Notes: generated by a model from the letters alone, not told the origin. Positions 1-7,405 are shown, numbered from the stretch's first letter. The stretch is DNA of 10,945 nucleotides from JARRNJ01 sp037385045 (GCA_037385045.1 JARRNJ010000115.1:1-10945); one strand, 5' to 3'. Program-made: numbers and translations.

Positions 1-143
1 GCCAGGCAACGCAGCAAGGTGCTCTTGCCGGCGCCGTTGGGCCCCACCAGCGCCGCGATCTCGCCGCGGGCGACCTGAAACCCGACGCCGTCGAGGGCGC
101 GCACGCCCGGGTACTCGAAAACCAATTCCTGGACCTGGATCAC
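1..143 (-). CDS. ABC transporter ATP-binding protein, N-terminal fragment
   Basis: The minus strand encodes 47 complete codons of an ABC ATPase before the window ends. Residues 7-26 form the usual first beta strands and A-loop (FEYPGVRAL, with an aromatic Tyr11), and residues 34-42 are a perfect Walker A motif, GPNGAGKST, which binds ATP phosphates. The GTG at 141-143 is the best start. The frame is open upstream to a stop at 201-203, but no ATG occurs there, and a GGAG lies about 12 bases before the GTG, which is rather far. Substrate and partner permease cannot be told, because the signature motif, Walker B and downstream genes are outside the window. It is divergent from fumC, with about 160 bases between the two starts. 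Confidence 0.88.
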   Translation of the reverse strand, partial: MIQVQELVFEYPGVRALDGVGFQVARGEIAALVGPNGAGKSTLLRCL

Positions 144-262
144 TGCCGCAAAATGCTCCGCTGACCCCGGCTTGCCGCGGCCGGGTATGCCGTTGCCCGC
201 TTACGCTACCCGCAATAACCGCCCAAGTACAGGGGTTGCGGGTGCGCGGGGATCAGGGTGCC

Positions 263-268
263 TATACT
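263..268 (+). promoter_or_regulatory. Possible -10 box of the fumC promoter
   Basis: TATACT lies 33 bases before the fumC ATG, which would give a leader of about 27 bases. No good -35 is seen at 16-18 bases. TTGCGG at 236-241 would need a 21-base spacer, so this is a weak call resting on the hexamer and its position. Confidence 0.35.
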
Positions 269-301
269 GGAGGCAGGTATCGGCAGCAGCAAGGTGATGG
301 T

Positions 302-1684
<1,383 letters not shown>

Positions 1685-1698
1685 TTGCGCGTTACCGC

Positions 1699-1727
1699 GG
1701 CGGGAAAGCCGCCCGGCGCAGCGCCGG
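1699..1727 (+). terminator. Possible terminator hairpins after fumC
   Basis: Two G+C-rich inverted repeats lie side by side 15 bases after the fumC stop: GGCGG/CCGCC with a GAAAG loop (1699-1713), and CCGGCGC-A-GCGCCGG (1713-1727). Neither is followed by a T tract, so they may slow polymerase or protect the 3' end rather than act as an intrinsic terminator. Confidence 0.3.
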
Positions 1728-1790
1728 TGCTGCCATCCGCCGCCCGCCGCGGTATGCTTTGGCAAATCCGCCACAACCGGGAGCCGTTGC

Positions 1791-2138
1791 ATGAACAACC
1801 GCCTGCTGACGCCGGGCATGGAACTGGATCCCGCGGAACCGCTGTGGAAACGGGTGCCGACCCGGGACGCTAACGGCAATCGGCTGAGCGATTTCATGAT
1901 GATCATTCCCAAGCTGCGCAGCAAACCGCGGGAACTGATTCATCGCACCATTGGGGAAATCCAGAAAGTGCTGGAGCAGTATCAGCGGGCCGTCGTGTTT
2001 GCCGACCTCAATCTCAAGCTCAATGTGCTTTGGGTCAGCGTCCGTCCCATCCCGGGCATCTGCCTGGAGCTGCCCACCGCGATAAAAATGCGGGTTCCGG
2101 AAGCGATCCTGGTGGGCGAGCAATTCAAGCGCGGCTGA
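1791..2138 (+). CDS. Unrecognised 115-residue cytoplasmic protein
   Basis: I do not recognise the family. The ATG at 1791 follows GGGAG (1780-1784) at about six bases, a convincing start. The protein has no signal peptide and no membrane segment. A basic central part (PKLRSKPRELIHRTIGE) is followed by a helix-like stretch (IQKVLEQYQRAVVFADL) and an alternating hydrophobic segment ending in RPIPGICLELPTAIKMRVP, which suggests a small alpha/beta fold. Third codon positions are G/C-rich like those of its neighbours, which supports it as a real gene. It sits 106 bases after fumC and 120 bases before rnd on the same strand, so it could share transcripts with either. No function should be inferred from this. 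Confidence 0.82.
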   Translation: MNNRLLTPGMELDPAEPLWKRVPTRDANGNRLSDFMMIIPKLRSKPRELIHRTIGEIQKVLEQYQRAVVFADLNLKLNVLWVSVRPIPGICLELPTAIKMRVPEAILVGEQFKRG

Positions 2139-2194
2139 CGCCTCCGGCCGCCGCCGCGGCGCAATTCCGGTCGGCGGCCGCCCGGCCGTTCCCG

Positions 2195-2200
2195 TATAAT
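2195..2200 (+). promoter_or_regulatory. Consensus -10 box (TATAAT) upstream of rnd
   Basis: A perfect TATAAT ends 58 bases before the chosen rnd ATG, giving an expected transcript start near 2207. No convincing -35 is seen at standard spacing. The in-frame ATG at 2199 overlaps this hexamer and would precede the transcript start, which supports the downstream ATG at 2259 as the real start of rnd. Confidence 0.5.
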
Positions 2201-2258
2201 GCACACCTCCCGGCGGTCACCGCCGCCAGACTCCCCCGAGCCGGGCAAAACGACATCC

Positions 2259-3413
2259 ATGACCGAAGCCTATCAATACATTGACACCCCCGAAGCGCTG
2301 CAGAACCTTGCCCAGCGCCTGCGCGGCAGCCCCTGGATCTGCCTCGACACCGAGTTCATGCGCGAGAAGAACTACTTTCCGCAACTGTGCCTGCTGCAGG
2401 TGGCCAATGCCGAGGAGATCGCCTGCGTCGATCCGCTGGCCCTGCCCGGCCTCGATCCGCTGCTGGAGGTGCTCTATGATCCGGCGACAGTGAAAGTGCT
2501 GCACGCCGCCAAACAGGACCTGGAAATCCTCTATCACCTGCGCGGTGCTGTGCCTGCGCCGATCTTCGACACCCAGATCGCGGCCGCGCTGCTTTGCCAC
2601 AACGAACAGATCGGTTACGCCAACCTGGCGGAGCAGACCCTCGGCGTACGGCTGGACAAGGCCCACACCCGCACCGACTGGAGCCTGCGGCCCCTGGATC
2701 CGGGCCAGCTGCGCTATGCCGCCGACGACGTGCGCTATCTGCGCGATATCTATCAGCACCAGCTGGACCAGCTGCGCGAGCAGGGCCGCCTGGAATGGCT
2801 GCAGGAGGATTTCGACGCATTGAGCGACCCGGCGCAATACGCACCCGACCCGGAACAGAGCTGGCGCCGGGTGAAGGACGCCAAACGTCTCAAACCAAAA
2901 CAGCTGGCCGTGCTCAAGGCGCTCGCCGAGTGGCGCGAGCGGCGCGCCATGGAAGTGGACAAGCCCAGGCGCTGGATCCTACGCGACGAAGTGCTGACCG
3001 AACTGGCCCGGGCGGCGCCCGGCGACCGCGCCGGCCTGGAGCGCATCCGCGGCCTGGAGCCGGGGGCCATCAAGCGCGTCGGTGACCGGCTTTTGGAAGT
3101 GATCGCCGCCGGCGGGCGCATGCCGCGCGAGCAGTGGCCGGAACTCGAACCGCGGCTGACGGTGAAGCCCGAGCAGGAGGCGGTGGTGGATCTGCTGATG
3201 GCGCTGCTGCGCGTGCGCGCCCGGGAACACGAACTCAGCCCGGCCATGCTCAGCAGCCGCCACGACCTGGAGCGGCTGCTCGACGGCGACCGCAGTGTGG
3301 CCGTGCTGCACGGCTGGCGCCGCGCGTTGGTGGGAACCGACCTGCAGGCCCTGCTCGACGGCCGCCTGCGCCTCGGTGTGGCCGACGGCATGGCGACGGT
3401 GGGCGAGGGCTGA
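2259..3413 (+). CDS. rnd: Ribonuclease D
   Basis: A 3'-to-5' exoribonuclease of the DEDDy family that trims tRNA precursors and other stable RNAs in the cytoplasm. All acidic catalytic residues are present at nearly the E. coli spacing: Asp30 and Glu32 in CLDTEF, Asp87 in HAAKQDLEILYHL, and Tyr153 and Asp157 in LRYAADDVRYL. An HRDC RNA-binding domain follows at about residues 210-292 (KPKQLAVLKALAEWRERRA), then a second HRDC-like helical region to the end. The length of 384 residues compares with 375 for E. coli RNase D. The ATG at 2259 gives the usual N-terminus. Its ribosome site is poor, which may keep translation low. The next gene begins 40 bases downstream and may be cotranscribed. Confidence 0.95.
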   Translation: MTEAYQYIDTPEALQNLAQRLRGSPWICLDTEFMREKNYFPQLCLLQVANAEEIACVDPLALPGLDPLLEVLYDPATVKVLHAAKQDLEILYHLRGAVPAPIFDTQIAAALLCHNEQIGYANLAEQTLGVRLDKAHTRTDWSLRPLDPGQLRYAADDVRYLRDIYQHQLDQLREQGRLEWLQEDFDALSDPAQYAPDPEQSWRRVKDAKRLKPKQLAVLKALAEWRERRAMEVDKPRRWILRDEVLTELARAAPGDRAGLERIRGLEPGAIKRVGDRLLEVIAAGGRMPREQWPELEPRLTVKPEQEAVVDLLMALLRVRAREHELSPAMLSSRHDLERLLDGDRSVAVLHGWRRALVGTDLQALLDGRLRLGVADGMATVGEG

Positions 3414-3453
3414 GCCCAGCCTGCGAATTCAACTGATTGCCGAGGAGACCCTT

Positions 3454-3762
3454 ATGTATGTCGTCGCCAACCGGGTGCCGGTAGCCGCCGGCTGGGAGAT
3501 GGAATTCGAGCAACGCTTCCGCAACCGCGCCGGGCAGATCGACCGGCAGCCGGGCTTCGTGCGCATGGAAGTGCTCAAACCCACCAGCCCCGACACGCCG
3601 TTCGTGGTGTTGACCGCGTGGCGCGACAAGGCGTCGTTCGAACGGTGGGTCGGCAGCGAGGATTTCAAGGCTGCCCACCGCAACCCGATGCCGAAGGAGG
3701 CGTTCGCCGGCGAAAGCCGGCTGGAGCAATACGAGATCGTGGTCTCCACCGCGAACGAGTGA
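3454..3762 (+). CDS. ABM-domain protein, probable IsdG-type heme-degrading monooxygenase
   Basis: A 102-residue single-domain protein of the antibiotic biosynthesis monooxygenase (ABM) superfamily, a dimeric ferredoxin-like fold. The start is well marked: ATG preceded by GAGGAG at six bases. The pattern N-terminal strand, helix with GWEMEFEQRFRNR, PGFVRMEVL strand, then WRDKASFERWVGSEDFKAAHR is typical. The residues used for non-canonical heme degradation by IsdG, IsdI and MhuD are Asn, Trp and His. Here they fall at Asn6, Trp65 and His75, with the Trp-to-His distance of ten seen in IsdG and IsdI. This points to heme breakdown and iron release in the cytoplasm. It is inference from the triad, since many ABM proteins have other substrates. 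No heme-uptake gene is adjacent, and rnd precedes it by 40 bases. Confidence 0.85.
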   Translation: MYVVANRVPVAAGWEMEFEQRFRNRAGQIDRQPGFVRMEVLKPTSPDTPFVVLTAWRDKASFERWVGSEDFKAAHRNPMPKEAFAGESRLEQYEIVVSTANE

Positions 3763-3810
3763 AACATCCGCCGGGTGGACCGATCGGGTTGGTCACCCGA
3801 GGGCGAGCCG

Positions 3811-3930
3811 TAGGGTGCGTTCGACGCTGCAAGGCGGCAATGCACCGGCTGATCGATACGGCGCCGACGCCGTGCATCCGGTGCGCCGGGACCCCGCAAA
3901 CGGTGCGCCACCTTCGGTCGGCGCACCCTA
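3811..3930. repeat. MITE-like element bounded by TAGGGTGCG inverted termini
   Basis: A 120-base segment opens with TAGGGTGCG (3811-3819) and closes with its exact complement CGCACCCTA (3922-3930). The left end (3811-3847) is itself a hairpin, GGTGC...GCACC, with an inner CGC/GCG stem. The right end is the hairpin listed next. It contains no gene and lies in the 329-base gap between the ABM gene and the transporter. Repeats of this TAGGGTGCG type are common between genes in gammaproteobacteria, and their mobility here is inferred. Confidence 0.6.
3902..3927. repeat. Perfect GGTGCGCC/GGCGCACC hairpin
   Basis: GGTGCGCC (3902-3909) pairs with GGCGCACC (3920-3927). Inside, ACC-TTC-GGT continues the stem with one bulged C, giving eleven pairs and a TTC loop. 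It forms the right end of the element starting at 3811 and could also help end transcripts from either side. Confidence 0.6.
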
Positions 3931-3944
3931 CCAACGAACTCGCG

Positions 3945-3981
3945 TAGGGTGCGTTCGACGCCGCAAGGCGGCAACGCACCG
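3945..3981. repeat. Second TAGGGTGCG-type hairpin repeat copy
   Basis: A 37-base direct copy of 3811-3847 with only three base differences. It starts TAGGGTGCGTTCGACGC and ends with the complementary AACGCACC. The outer stem GGTGCGTT/AACGCACC is perfect and an inner GCCGC/GCGGC stem lies around AAG, so it would fold well as single-stranded DNA or RNA. A third, inverted and more diverged copy lies at 10598-10632. Confidence 0.65.
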
Positions 3982-3993
3982 CCTGCCGACCCG

Positions 3994-4040
3994 GAGCAAA
4001 GAGTAAAGAGTGTGGCAATGCTCTGCTTTCCCCTTTGCTC
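3994..4040. repeat. Long imperfect hairpin with a period-7 arm
   Basis: GAGCAAAG (3994-4001) pairs with CTTTGCTC (4033-4040), and further in AAAGAG pairs with CTCTGCTTT with small mismatches, giving an arm of about 17 bases around TGTGGCAATG. The left arm contains AAAGAGT twice (3998-4011), a seven-base period resembling the heptamer array at 5255. It could act as a terminator for the converging genes on either side, or be repeat debris. Confidence 0.4.
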
Positions 4041-4060
4041 TGCCCTGCGAACCACTTGGC

Positions 4061-4090
4061 CGGGACGGTAAAGCCGCCGCGCCGGTCCCG
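4061..4090 (-). terminator. Possible terminator of the VIT1-type gene
   Basis: CGGGACGG (4061-4068) pairs with CCGGTCCCG (4082-4090) apart from one bulge. Read on the minus strand, the hairpin begins only one base after the transporter's stop codon. No T tract follows, so its strength is uncertain. Confidence 0.35.
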
Positions 4091-4091
4091 C

Positions 4092-5129
4092 TCAACCCAG
4101 ACTCACCCCCAGCCAATGCCCGATGACATAGGTGACCACGCCGGCGCCGCCGCCGATCAACACCATCCGCAGGCCGCCCCACCATGCCTGGCGGCCGGTG
4201 AACAGGCTGAGCGCCGCGCCCACGGCGAAGAGGCACGCGGCGGCCAGCCCAGCGGCAACCGGCAGCGCCGCTGAACCGAACTCCAGCAGAAATGGCAGCA
4301 GCGGCACCAGCGCGCCGGCACCGAAGGCCAGGAACGAAAACAGCGCCGCGCCCCAGGGTGAACCGAGATCGTCCGGATTCAGGCCCAGCTCCTCGCGCGC
4401 CAGGGTATCCAGGGCATGCTCGGGATCGCGCAACAGTTCTGCGGCCACTTCGCGGGCGTAATCCATCTCCATGCCGCGGGCGTTGTAGATCAACGCCAGC
4501 TCCTCGGCCTCTTCCTCGGGATACTGGTCCAGCTCGTCGCGCTCCAGGCCGATCTGATATTCGTACATCTCACGCTGGGAGCGCATCGACACATACTCGC
4601 CCGCCGCCATGGACAGGGCGCCAGCGAGCAGGCCGGCGACGCCGGTGGTGAGGATGACCTTGACATCGGCGCTGGCCCCGGCGATGCCCATGATGAGGCT
4701 GGTGTTGGAGACCAGGCCGTCGTTGATGCCGAACACCGCGGCGCGCAGATTGCCGCCGCTGCCGGCGCCCTGGTGGCGCCCCCCCACTTCCTCCACCGAG
4801 GTGGGCATGGGATGGCCGCGCCCCGACACCCGCCCGCGATACACCGACAGGCCGCGGACTTTCATCGCCGCCAGCACCGGGCGCATGACCCGCACCCCGA
4901 GGCGGCGCACCAGCCAGGCGCTCACCCGCGCCCGCAGCGTCGGGCGGAATTCCGGCGGCGTCTGCCCGGCGTCGCCCAGCGTGCGCTCCCAGTCCAGCGC
5001 CTGGCGCTCGGCGGCGGCGGCGAGATTGGTGAACAGCTTCTGCTTGTGGGGGTCCGACTCCTGCTGCGCCAGTTGGCGATACAGCCAGGCCGACTGCTTT
5101 TCCTCGATCCAGCTGTCTGCTGCCGTCAT
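4092..5129 (-). CDS. VIT1/CCC1-type metal transporter with N-terminal ferritin-like segment
   Basis: A 345-residue inner-membrane protein. Residues 125-345 match the VIT1/CCC1 family, which moves Fe(II) and Mn(II): GNLRAAVFGINDGLVSNTSLIMG begins the first membrane helix, and the second carries AGALSMAAGEYVSMRSQ. A long acidic cytoplasmic loop (ERDELDQYPEEEAEELALIY...) resembles the metal-binding helices of plant VIT1, and three hydrophobic helices close the protein, for five in all. Residues 1-50 (EEKQSAWLYRQLAQQESDP, AAAERQALDWE) resemble the ferritin/rubrerythrin-like helices of erythrin-VIT fusions such as MbfA, but are short. The usual Glu-x-x-His is not seen there, since Gln43 and Trp47 follow Glu41. 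ATG 5127-5129 is chosen because AAGGG lies about eight bases before it. An upstream in-frame start near 5201 would add a low-complexity 24-residue leader. Substrate is inferred from the family. Confidence 0.88.
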   Translation of the reverse strand: MTAADSWIEEKQSAWLYRQLAQQESDPHKQKLFTNLAAAAERQALDWERTLGDAGQTPPEFRPTLRARVSAWLVRRLGVRVMRPVLAAMKVRGLSVYRGRVSGRGHPMPTSVEEVGGRHQGAGSGGNLRAAVFGINDGLVSNTSLIMGIAGASADVKVILTTGVAGLLAGALSMAAGEYVSMRSQREMYEYQIGLERDELDQYPEEEAEELALIYNARGMEMDYAREVAAELLRDPEHALDTLAREELGLNPDDLGSPWGAALFSFLAFGAGALVPLLPFLLEFGSAALPVAAGLAAACLFAVGAALSLFTGRQAWWGGLRMVLIGGGAGVVTYVIGHWLGVSLG

Positions 5130-5208
5130 GCCGGGGCCCTTGCAGGTGGTTATGCCGGCAGCAGGCCGCCGGCCGCAACGTGGCACCAACGCCGGCGCCA
5201 CAGCGGCG

Positions 5209-5217
5209 AATTTAGCA
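5209..5217 (-). promoter_or_regulatory. Possible extended -10 box for the transporter gene
   Basis: TGCTAAATT on the minus strand has the TG-n-hexamer layout of an extended -10 and stands out as the only A+T-rich spot in this upstream region. It lies about 80 bases before the chosen ATG and about 38 bases from the heptamer array. No -35 is recognised. Confidence 0.3.
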
Positions 5218-5254
5218 CAAACGGCCCCGCAGCCGGGGCGCCGGCCCCCCCGGC

Positions 5255-5448
5255 GTGGCGAGTGGCGAGTGGCGAGTGGCGAGTGGCGAGTGGCGAGTGG
5301 CGAGTGGCGAGTGGCGAGTGGCGAGTGGCGAGTGGCGAGTGGCGAGTGGCGAGTGGCGAGTGGCGAGTGGCGAGTGGCGAGTGGCGAGTGGCGAGTGGCG
5401 AGTGGCGAGTGGCGAGTGGCGAGTGGCGAGTGGCGAGTGGCGAGTGGC
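5255..5448. repeat. Pure heptanucleotide tandem array, about 27.7 copies of GTGGCGA
   Basis: Twenty-seven complete identical GTGGCGA units plus five bases run without any visible interruption over 194 bases. Seven is not a multiple of three and no unit makes a stop codon, so every frame is open across the array and gives spurious repetitive peptides, for example a GEWRVAS heptapeptide on the plus strand. It lies in the gene-free 606 bases between the bufC stop and the transporter start, 126 bases upstream of the latter. Heptameric short tandem repeats of this kind are known between genes in cyanobacteria and other bacteria. Purity suggests recent slippage or expansion. Array length in a draft assembly may be underestimated. 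Confidence 0.95.
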
Positions 5449-5505
5449 AGTGATGATGAGTCAGTGCCGAACGCTACTCAATTCACTTGCCGCCAGTCGG
5501 AGTCG

Positions 5506-5573
5506 CCCGGATGAAGCAGCGCGAAATCCGGGGTGACCGTAACGACCCCGGATTGCGTTTCACTGCATCCGGG
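5506..5573. repeat. Pair of facing CCCGGAT...ATCCGGG elements
   Basis: Two related 28-base elements face one another. The first (5506-5533) begins CCCGGATGAAGC and ends AAATCCGGGG. The second (5546-5573) begins CCCCGGATTGCG and ends TGCATCCGGG. Each has complementary ends and can form its own stem, and together they form a larger hairpin around a 12-base centre. This type, 'CCCGGATG...GCAATCCGGG', is a familiar intergenic repeat of gammaproteobacteria, recognised here from memory. Confidence 0.6.
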
Positions 5574-5735
5574 CTACCGGACCCAGCAGCTCGCTACCCG
5601 ACTGATCGCCAGGGGCCGGAAATCCGCATCAACCGCGCGGCCATACGGGAGCATCCCCTGGGGATGCGCTTCCCGGCGCCCGGCGCGCCGACGATGCGGC
5701 CGCGCTCTCGTGAACAACGTTGCGGCGCTACGCCG
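5574..5735. other. Gene-free stretch with a perfect palindrome
   Basis: I see no gene here. GCATCCCC-T-GGGGATGC (5651-5667) is a perfect inverted repeat with a one-base centre, and the remainder is unremarkable G+C-rich sequence running up to the bufC stop. A DoxX-like fourth bufferin gene, often found at this position in related loci, is absent. Confidence 0.5.
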
Positions 5736-5736
5736 C
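5722..5736 (-). terminator. Possible terminator hairpin at the end of the buf operon
   Basis: GCGGCG (5722-5727) and CGCCGC (5731-5736) form a six-pair stem around a three-base loop that touches the last base of the bufC stop codon. There is no T tract, so it may stabilise the transcript 3' end rather than terminate it. Confidence 0.3.
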
Positions 5737-6514
5737 TAGCGGGATGGCTCCAAGCCGGTGATCATACCCTCGCTCAGCCAGCACTTGAGCAGGCCTGCGG
5801 CGCGCACCGCGGTCTCGGCGTCGTCGCGGTGCCAGTCACCGACCAGTTCGCACAACCGGGCGAAATCCGCGCCGGCGCGGGCCGCCGCCAGCGCACACGC
5901 CTCATCGGCGGCCAGGGGCCGGAAGCGGGTGCGCAGGTCGGTGCGCCAGACCACGCACGACTCGGGCGGCTCGAGGCGCATCCACGNNNNNNGGCGCGGA
6001 CCGCCTTCCAGATTTCCAGCGTATTCCAGGCCAGTGACAGCGTGCCGACCGAGGGATGGAACACCAATCGCAGCGTCGGCCATGTGTCCGGGGGCAGGGC
6101 GGCCACCGCGTCGACCACCAGGGGCGGCACGTCGGCCGCATCGAAGGCGTCCACCAATGCCCACTCGAAGCGCGCCAGCGCGGCCAGCCTGGCGCTGTCA
6201 TTATCCGCGTCACGCGCGGCCACAAACTCGGCCAGCCCACGGCCGAACCACCGCAACGAGAAAAAGGTCGACGGCTGCGCCCGGATGTAGTCGTGACACA
6301 ACGCCTCGAAGCGCTGCTCGCCCATCATCGCGGACAGTGCGCGATAGTCGCTGGCCAGGGCCTCCACCAATCGCGCGTAGTAGGCGTTGGTATAGACGGC
6401 CAGGCGCGCGCGGGCGTCCAGCCGGCCGCCGTCGGCGACATAGTCGGCCACCGCGGCATCGCCCGACAGCAGGTGCCGGGTGAAGACCCGCTGCACTTCC
6501 TTCAGGCCCGGCAT
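5736..6514 (-). CDS. bufC: BufC, DUF2063-family partner of the MNIO enzyme (interrupted by assembly gap)
   Basis: The N-terminal 174 residues, from ATG at 6514, match the DUF2063 'putative DNA-binding domain' family (HvfC/BufC): LKEVQRVFTRHLLSGD, then RLAVYTNAYYARLVEALASDYRALSAMMGEQRFEAL in the usual pattern, and a middle region reaching AWNTLEIWKAVRA. Six N (5987-5992) follow. The C-terminal part resumes in another frame (WMRLEPPESCVVW, then RFRPLAADEACALAAARAGADF, LCELVGDW and LLKCWLSEGMITGLE) to a stop at 5736. The frame change is best explained by an inexact gap length: the missing bases must number one more than a multiple of three. In studied systems this protein forms a complex with the MNIO enzyme and helps present the precursor peptide. 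The start overlaps the bufB stop by 13 bases, indicating translational coupling. Confidence 0.88.
5987..5992. other. Assembly gap (six N) inside bufC
   Basis: Six unknown bases replace part of the bufC coding sequence. As written, the two halves of the gene are in different frames, so the N count is not the true length. Confidence 0.99.
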
Positions 6515-7338
6515 TGAAGGTCACCCAAGACCTGCGCGCCGATGGCCCGGGCCTGGGCCAGTTCGTCCAGCAGCTCGGCGAACGGCGGGAACCGGTCGTC
6601 GCGCTCGATCATGGCGGACACCGGACCGAACCGCACCAGCGCCTTGGCATACAGGTCCCAAACCGGGTCCGCCACCGGGTGGTCATGGGTGTCGATGATC
6701 AGGTCGCCATAGTCGGTATGACCCGCCAGGTGCAGCTGCCACACCCGTTGGGCGGGCACGCCGTACAGGTAGTCTTCGGCGGCGAAGCCGTGATTCACGG
6801 CGCTGACATGGATGTTGTTGACGTCGAGCAGGATCAGGCAATCGGCGCGCTCGGCCACGGCGCCGAGGAACTCCCACTCGGTCATCGCCGAATGGCGGTA
6901 GGTGAGATAGCTGGAAACGTTTTCCAGCAGAATCCGCCGGCCGAGGAAATCCTGCACCTGGGCGACCCGATCGGCCACGTGGCGCACCGCCTCCTCGGTA
7001 TAGGGCAGCGGCATCAGATCATGCAGGTTGCGCCCGCCCTGGCCGGTCCAGCACAGGTGATCGGAAATCCAGCGCGGCTGCACGTAGTCCGCCAGGGATT
7101 TGAGGCGCCGGAGATAGTCGCGGTTCAACGGGTCGGTACCGCCGATCGACAGCGACACCCCGTGCATCACCAGTGGATAACGCTCCTTGATGCGCGCCAG
7201 GTAGTGCAACGGCTTGCCGCCGTCGACCAGATAGTTCTCCGACAGGATCTCGAACCAGTCCACCGGCGGCCGCCCCGCCAGGATGTCCTCGTAGTACTCC
7301 GGGCGCAGTCCGAGCCCGAAACCGAGAAACGGGCGCAC
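6502..7338 (-). CDS. bufB: BufB, MNIO (DUF692) peptide-modifying iron oxidase
   Basis: A member of the multinuclear non-heme iron-dependent oxidative enzymes (MNIO, formerly DUF692), a TIM-barrel family with MbnB, TglH and HvfB. With O2 these enzymes modify cysteines of a ribosomal precursor peptide. From the GTG at 7338 the protein has 278 residues, the family's normal size. Likely metal ligands are His59 (VMHGVSLS), His94 (ISDHLCW), Glu139 (ILLENVSSY), Asp172 (LLDVNNIHV), His207 (HLAGHTD), Asp216 and His218 (IIDTHDHP) and Glu245 (MIERDD), so the site looks intact. The GTG has AGGA seven bases before it and gives the standard start RPFLGFGLGLR. An in-frame GTG at 7428 lies within bufA and would add an atypical leader. 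It lies 67 bases after bufA and overlaps bufC, so the three form one operon. Confidence 0.94.
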   Translation of the reverse strand: MRPFLGFGLGLRPEYYEDILAGRPPVDWFEILSENYLVDGGKPLHYLARIKERYPLVMHGVSLSIGGTDPLNRDYLRRLKSLADYVQPRWISDHLCWTGQGGRNLHDLMPLPYTEEAVRHVADRVAQVQDFLGRRILLENVSSYLTYRHSAMTEWEFLGAVAERADCLILLDVNNIHVSAVNHGFAAEDYLYGVPAQRVWQLHLAGHTDYGDLIIDTHDHPVADPVWDLYAKALVRFGPVSAMIERDDRFPPFAELLDELAQARAIGAQVLGDLQCRA

Positions 7339-7371
7339 GCCGAGTTCCTGTGCGCCACCGGCGCCAGTGGC

Positions 7372-7396
7372 GGAAGGGTGGCCGCAGCCACCCTCC
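7372..7396 (-). promoter_or_regulatory. Hairpin between bufA and bufB
   Basis: GGGTGGC (7376-7382) and GCCACCC (7387-7393) pair around a four-base loop, extended by GGA/TCC after one bulge. It lies 9 bases after the bufA stop and ends 33 bases before the bufB start. With no T tract, it could protect the bufA 3' end or cause partial termination, making more precursor than enzyme, as is often seen in RiPP operons. The effect is inferred. Confidence 0.5.
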
Positions 7397-7405
7397 ACCG
7401 TGGCG

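Noticed and set aside
2199..2258. ATG at 2199 as the rnd start
   Set aside because: It overlaps a consensus TATAAT and would add a 20-residue leader not usual in RNase D.
3763..4091. tRNA or other structured RNA gene in the hairpin-rich gap
   Set aside because: The hairpins are explained by repeat copies. I could not find a cloverleaf or a conserved RNA motif.
5255..5448. CRISPR array
   Set aside because: The units are seven bases with no spacers between them, and no cas gene is present.
4416..5514. Two long plus-strand reading frames running through the transporter gene and the heptamer array, ending in GEWRVAS repeats
   Set aside because: They are antisense to a clear membrane-transporter gene and are prolonged only because the heptamer has no stop in any frame.
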